Source of the DNA: Endotrypanum monterogeii
Lineage: Eukaryota > Euglenozoa > Kinetoplastea > Trypanosomatida > Trypanosomatidae
NCBI GenBank assembly: GCA_000333855.2
Contig: CM007348.1
Span: forward strand, 130,956-194,955
Direction of reading: 5' to 3'
Length of the DNA: 64,000 nucleotides
Of this stretch, positions 61,011 through 64,000 are shown in pieces (position 1 is the stretch's first letter; every line of letters starts with the position of its first letter). The notes under the pieces were generated by a model. The model saw only the letters and a program-made list of their open reading frames with translations. It was not told the origin of the DNA and did no database searches. The position numbers were made by a program, and so were the translations under genes.

Positions 61011-63569
61011 GAGATGATTCTTTCCATCCGTCCCTCTTCTCCTTCTGCCTCGATTTTCACCATTCGTTTTGAACTTTGTGTTGTTCGCGATTTTTTCTTT
61101 TTTCAAAAAAATATCCTTATTGCCCCCCCTTTTCTTTGTTGACATCATTCGGCCTCCCGTCTCTCTGTTTTTACTTCCCGCTGTTGCTCTTTTCACCACC
61201 TCAAATTTTTAGTGTTTACGTTTTTTTTTCTTTTTTGAGTTTGCCATTATATTTTCTTCTGCAGTCACATATAATGATCAATGTTGTCTTGTTTTTACAT
61301 TATTTCTTGACGATAATGTTATATTGGTATTATTATTTGAATTTTGTTTTACTTTTTGAAATTTCTGCTTGGTGTGTACGTTGTGCGTACATAGAAGCCT
61401 TTTTTCTCTTTTTTTTTTCGTGGCACAGGTGCAGTGGGGTGAAGTGGTGTAGTCTCTGTGGGCATGTGGGGGGGGGAGACGGGTGGAGGTGCTCTTGCTG
61501 TCATGGCTTTGATGCATGATGTTCTCGTTTCCGAGGCAGAAGAGGTACGACTTGGCCTTCATGCGCGTAACAAATGCAGACACAGCCACAAATAAACAAA
61601 TATGCATCTGTCCCCCCCCCCACACACAGAGCAGCTCTCGCGCGTGTTTGCATCTTTTTCTGAGGGACCTTGCACCCTGTGATTTATTTTTTGTCTGTTT
61701 GCACTGTTGCCATCTTTGTTTTTTTCCCGTTCTTGTCTGCCTTTTTCTTTCATCGGCTTTTTTTTTCCCATGCCGTTGCCTTTTATCTTTTTCTCTACCT
61801 CGTTCGAGCTGCCTCGACAGAAGAAAAAAAAAGGAGAGGATCATCGTAAAATATACCTCGCATAGGCGATGACGCGCGCGCCTCGATTCAGGGAAAACGT
61901 CCTCCTTAGCCGCTTCCATTTTCGTTAATTTCCCCTGCGTCGTGTGTGTGTGTGTGTGTGTGTTTCAAAGAAGCGTGGGGGCTGCAAACACATCTTTTTG
62001 TCGTTCTCTATGTGTATGTGAGAGTGTACCATTGCTATGCTGATGAATGGCCGGTAGGGTGGCTGAGGGGACCCCCCCCCCGCCAAAAAAAAAAAAAACG
62101 CTCCCATTGCGTGCGGGAAGAAAAAAAGGGCCAAGTTGAATTTGAGTGCACAGACATCTGACTGCGAACCGCTGCTCTGTGTCCGGGCGAAACAGAGGAG
62201 TCCGTAGCACAAAAGATCACATTTTTGATTCATACGGCTGATCTGTGTGCATATTTCGTGGAGCTGCGTCTCGCTCGCTCGCTCTCTCGTGCTTTTTTTC
62301 CCACTGATTATTGTTCATGCGCATGCGTTGGTGCGTGTGGGTATGCGCGCATATACGTAGGTTATCTGCTGTCCCACTGTACAACGACTCCTCATTGTAG
62401 AGTGTGTAAAAAAAAAAAAATGAAAAGAAAAATAAAGAAAACGTATGCTTGCGTTTGTGAGCGTGATGTTACCCTCTGCTCCTCTAGCTCACTCTTTTTT
62501 TCTGCCAATATAGGTTCTTGAAGAGAAAAAAAGTGGACGACATCGATTACAATGGCCATCCACCAAAACACACTTAACAAAAGCAACAAAACAAACGAAA
62601 AAATATACATTTTAAACGAGCACGTGGGGCGAGGAGCGAAAAAAGAGAGGTGGTAGAAGTATCTGCTTTCTCTTCGTCTGGTGTCAATGTGATTTGTATT
62701 GGGTGTTATCTTGGCGTAATTCCTCTCTTGCCCCCTTTCTCGTTCTGTGCTCACTCCTCACCGTTGGCGTGCATCGAGTGGGTTGATTCAAAAAAAAAAA
62801 AAGAGGTGTTATAATGCATTGCACACGCACGACATGATCTTGCTTATGTGTCTCTGCAGGTGTGTGTGTGTGTGTGTGTGTCTAAGTCTGCGTTCTGTGC
62901 TTCAGGTCGTCGAGGTTTGACTTCTGGGCACTTGTACGCTGTCAAGGACAGACTAACGCGAAGAATGAGGGGAGCATTCAGTAATCTGAGCGTCGCATGG
63001 TTGTTTTTTATTTTTTATATATTGAAGTGAATGACAATGAGGGTGTTGCAAATGTCTAGGACTTCCTGAGATTGTTTGCGCTGGGGAACCACTCCCCCCC
63101 CCCTCACTGTAGAATATCGTTCGTGGATGATTGCCCCTCCTGCTTCTCATGCTTTTCACGTCTCTGCTTCCACAACTCATCCGCGATTTATGGTTCCTTG
63201 AACGCTCGTCTACGGCAACTCCACGCACCCGTTTTTTTCACATCTGCCTTCTTGCACAAGCACACCCCTAATGCCTTTGGAGGTACCATCGATTTTCGTA
63301 GGTGCGTACGTGAGTGTCGGCGTGCGCCTGCGGACTTTAAAATTTTCACCAGAGGCGCCTCCCGTCCCCCGTTCACCGTTTCCATTGAGTACCTGCGTAC
63401 TTTCCTCCCCACCCCCCCTACTGGGATCTGTTTCTCTTCGTTGTCCTACTCGGAAAATTCCCTGTTGATCCTCTACCTGCTGTCTTCGCCCAGCACCCTT
63501 CAAAAGTCTTCGCTTGACTTTGCTTTTCAAACCCTTGAGAAAGAAAATAAATAAACATAAATAGAGGAA

Positions 63570-63586
63570 AGTTTTTTTTTTTCAGG
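63570..63586 (+). promoter_or_regulatory. Predicted spliced-leader acceptor
   Basis: A long T-run ending in CAG (AG at 63585-63586), 15 bases before the ATG at 63602. Confidence 0.7.
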
Positions 63587-63601
63587 GGCGGTACGACACG
63601 G

Positions 63602-64000
63602 ATGAACCAGTTGGAGTATTTTGTTGCAAGCACGCACGAGGGTCGGTGTGATATAATGCGTTACCTGCAGCAGCTGCGGGATCTGGATGACTGGATCGAG
63701 TATCACCTTGCACACCTTCGCGCCATCGCAGCCGAGCGTGTGGCGTACCTAACATCGCAGGCCCGTAAAAGGCAGGCTGGTGGGTGTGGTGAGCTCAGCT
63801 CCACTGGAGTGAGTTGTGGCTTGCGTGGTCGACGGGGTTGCGGTATTAGCCGTGCTCTAGGACACACCTCAGCAGCAGCAATGGCAGACGCAGGAGCATC
63901 GCGCACGCGCTATGTCTATGATGTAGATGCGAGTTCTCAAGAGGAATGTGGCGCTGGTAACGATGGTGGGGACACGGCCGCTGAGGCACACGCCACGGAT
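63602..64000 (+). CDS. ING-like protein, N-terminal part (cut by window edge)
   Basis: The frame from the ATG at 63602 stays open for 133 codons to the end of the window, so the gene is partial. The N-terminus MNQLEYFVASTHEG, then MRYLQQLRDLDDWIEYHLAH (about 19-38) and LRAIAAERVAYLTSQ, is an antiparallel helix pair of the kind that starts ING (inhibitor of growth) proteins, where 'LRDLD' after a short helix is a recurring feature. ING proteins dock onto histone acetyltransferase or deacetylase complexes through this region and read H3K4me3 with a C-terminal PHD finger. A Gly/Arg-rich linker follows (about 66-90), then an acidic Ser/Glu stretch. Whether a PHD finger follows is outside the window. 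A splice acceptor just upstream supports the start. Confidence 0.65.
   Translation, partial: MNQLEYFVASTHEGRCDIMRYLQQLRDLDDWIEYHLAHLRAIAAERVAYLTSQARKRQAGGCGELSSTGVSCGLRGRRGCGISRALGHTSAAAMADAGASRTRYVYDVDASSQEECGAGNDGGDTAAEAHATD

Larger units (their letters stand above)
58025..63601. other. Gene-free stretch of 5.6 kb
   Basis: No convincing coding region on either strand, and no tRNA, rRNA or snoRNA that I could identify. Contents: T-runs throughout, (GT)n at about 60418-60440, (TA)n at 60797-60820, GGGA tandem units at about 60968-61004, (GT)n at 61941-61963 and 62860-62881, and the splice acceptor of the next gene at its end. The three longest open frames run through poly-T or simple repeats. 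Confidence 0.55.

Noticed and set aside
61278..61919. A 213-codon minus-strand frame in the gene-free stretch
   Set aside because: Lys/Arg/Gln-rich from translated poly-T/purine tracts and on the strand opposite to the transcription unit.
63072..63554. A 160-codon plus-strand frame just before the ING-like gene
   Set aside because: It begins with TTG rather than ATG and has no family resemblance. It is probably 5' flank of the next gene.

Overview
This window is nuclear DNA of a kinetoplastid, almost certainly a trypanosomatid. The coding regions are intron-less and run in two long head-to-tail sets. Upstream of most plus-strand starts there is a pyrimidine tract followed by AG, as expected for spliced-leader addition. 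Several products are kinetoplastid hallmarks: an RBP16-type mitochondrial cold-shock protein and a mitochondrial non-canonical poly(A) polymerase/TUTase with the split catalytic domain. Intergenic regions are long (often 1-3 kb) and crowded with (TA)n, (GT)n, homopolymers and purine tracts. That is more Leishmania/Leptomonas-like than T. brucei-like, but the species cannot be fixed from this sequence.

Layout. From 1 to 36.2 kb every gene is on the minus strand. In order of increasing coordinate these are SEC13, a two-TM hypothetical protein, a protein with a VGGGVFGN motif, an ankyrin-repeat protein, protein phosphatase 1, a BTB/T1-domain protein, an HROB-like OB-fold protein, an EF-hand/VMP1-like membrane protein, Sas10/Utp3, a small probable mitochondrial protein, a probable axonemal protein, a coiled-coil protein, a RAD5/RAD16-type SNF2-RING helicase and an unknown 479-residue protein. 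From 37.7 kb to the end every gene is on the plus strand: an unknown protein, the KPAP-like nucleotidyltransferase, a dual-specificity phosphatase with a long unknown tail, an EF-hand protein, RPB8, two unknown proteins, RBP16, a CCCH/zinc-ribbon methyltransferase-like protein and, cut by the window edge, an ING-like protein. The interval 36.18-37.68 kb is therefore a divergent strand-switch region, where RNA polymerase II initiation is expected in trypanosomatids.

Mobile DNA. Three near-identical copies of a ~520-bp GC-rich element lie at about 28.3, 36.6 and 45.7 kb, all in the same orientation. Read on the minus strand, the two full copies end in an A-rich tail and the third lacks its 5' end, as expected for a short degenerate non-LTR retroposon of the SIDER/RIME type. 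The middle copy sits inside the strand-switch region. Long microsatellites are absent from about 30.9 to 43.9 kb, a zone centred on that region.

The genes are mostly housekeeping genes (secretion, ribosome biogenesis, transcription, mitochondrial RNA processing, signalling) and, as usual for polycistronic units, neighbours are not functionally related. Two assembly gaps (20 and 947 N) lie beside simple repeats. A 5.6-kb stretch near the end (58.0-63.6 kb) has no recognisable gene.
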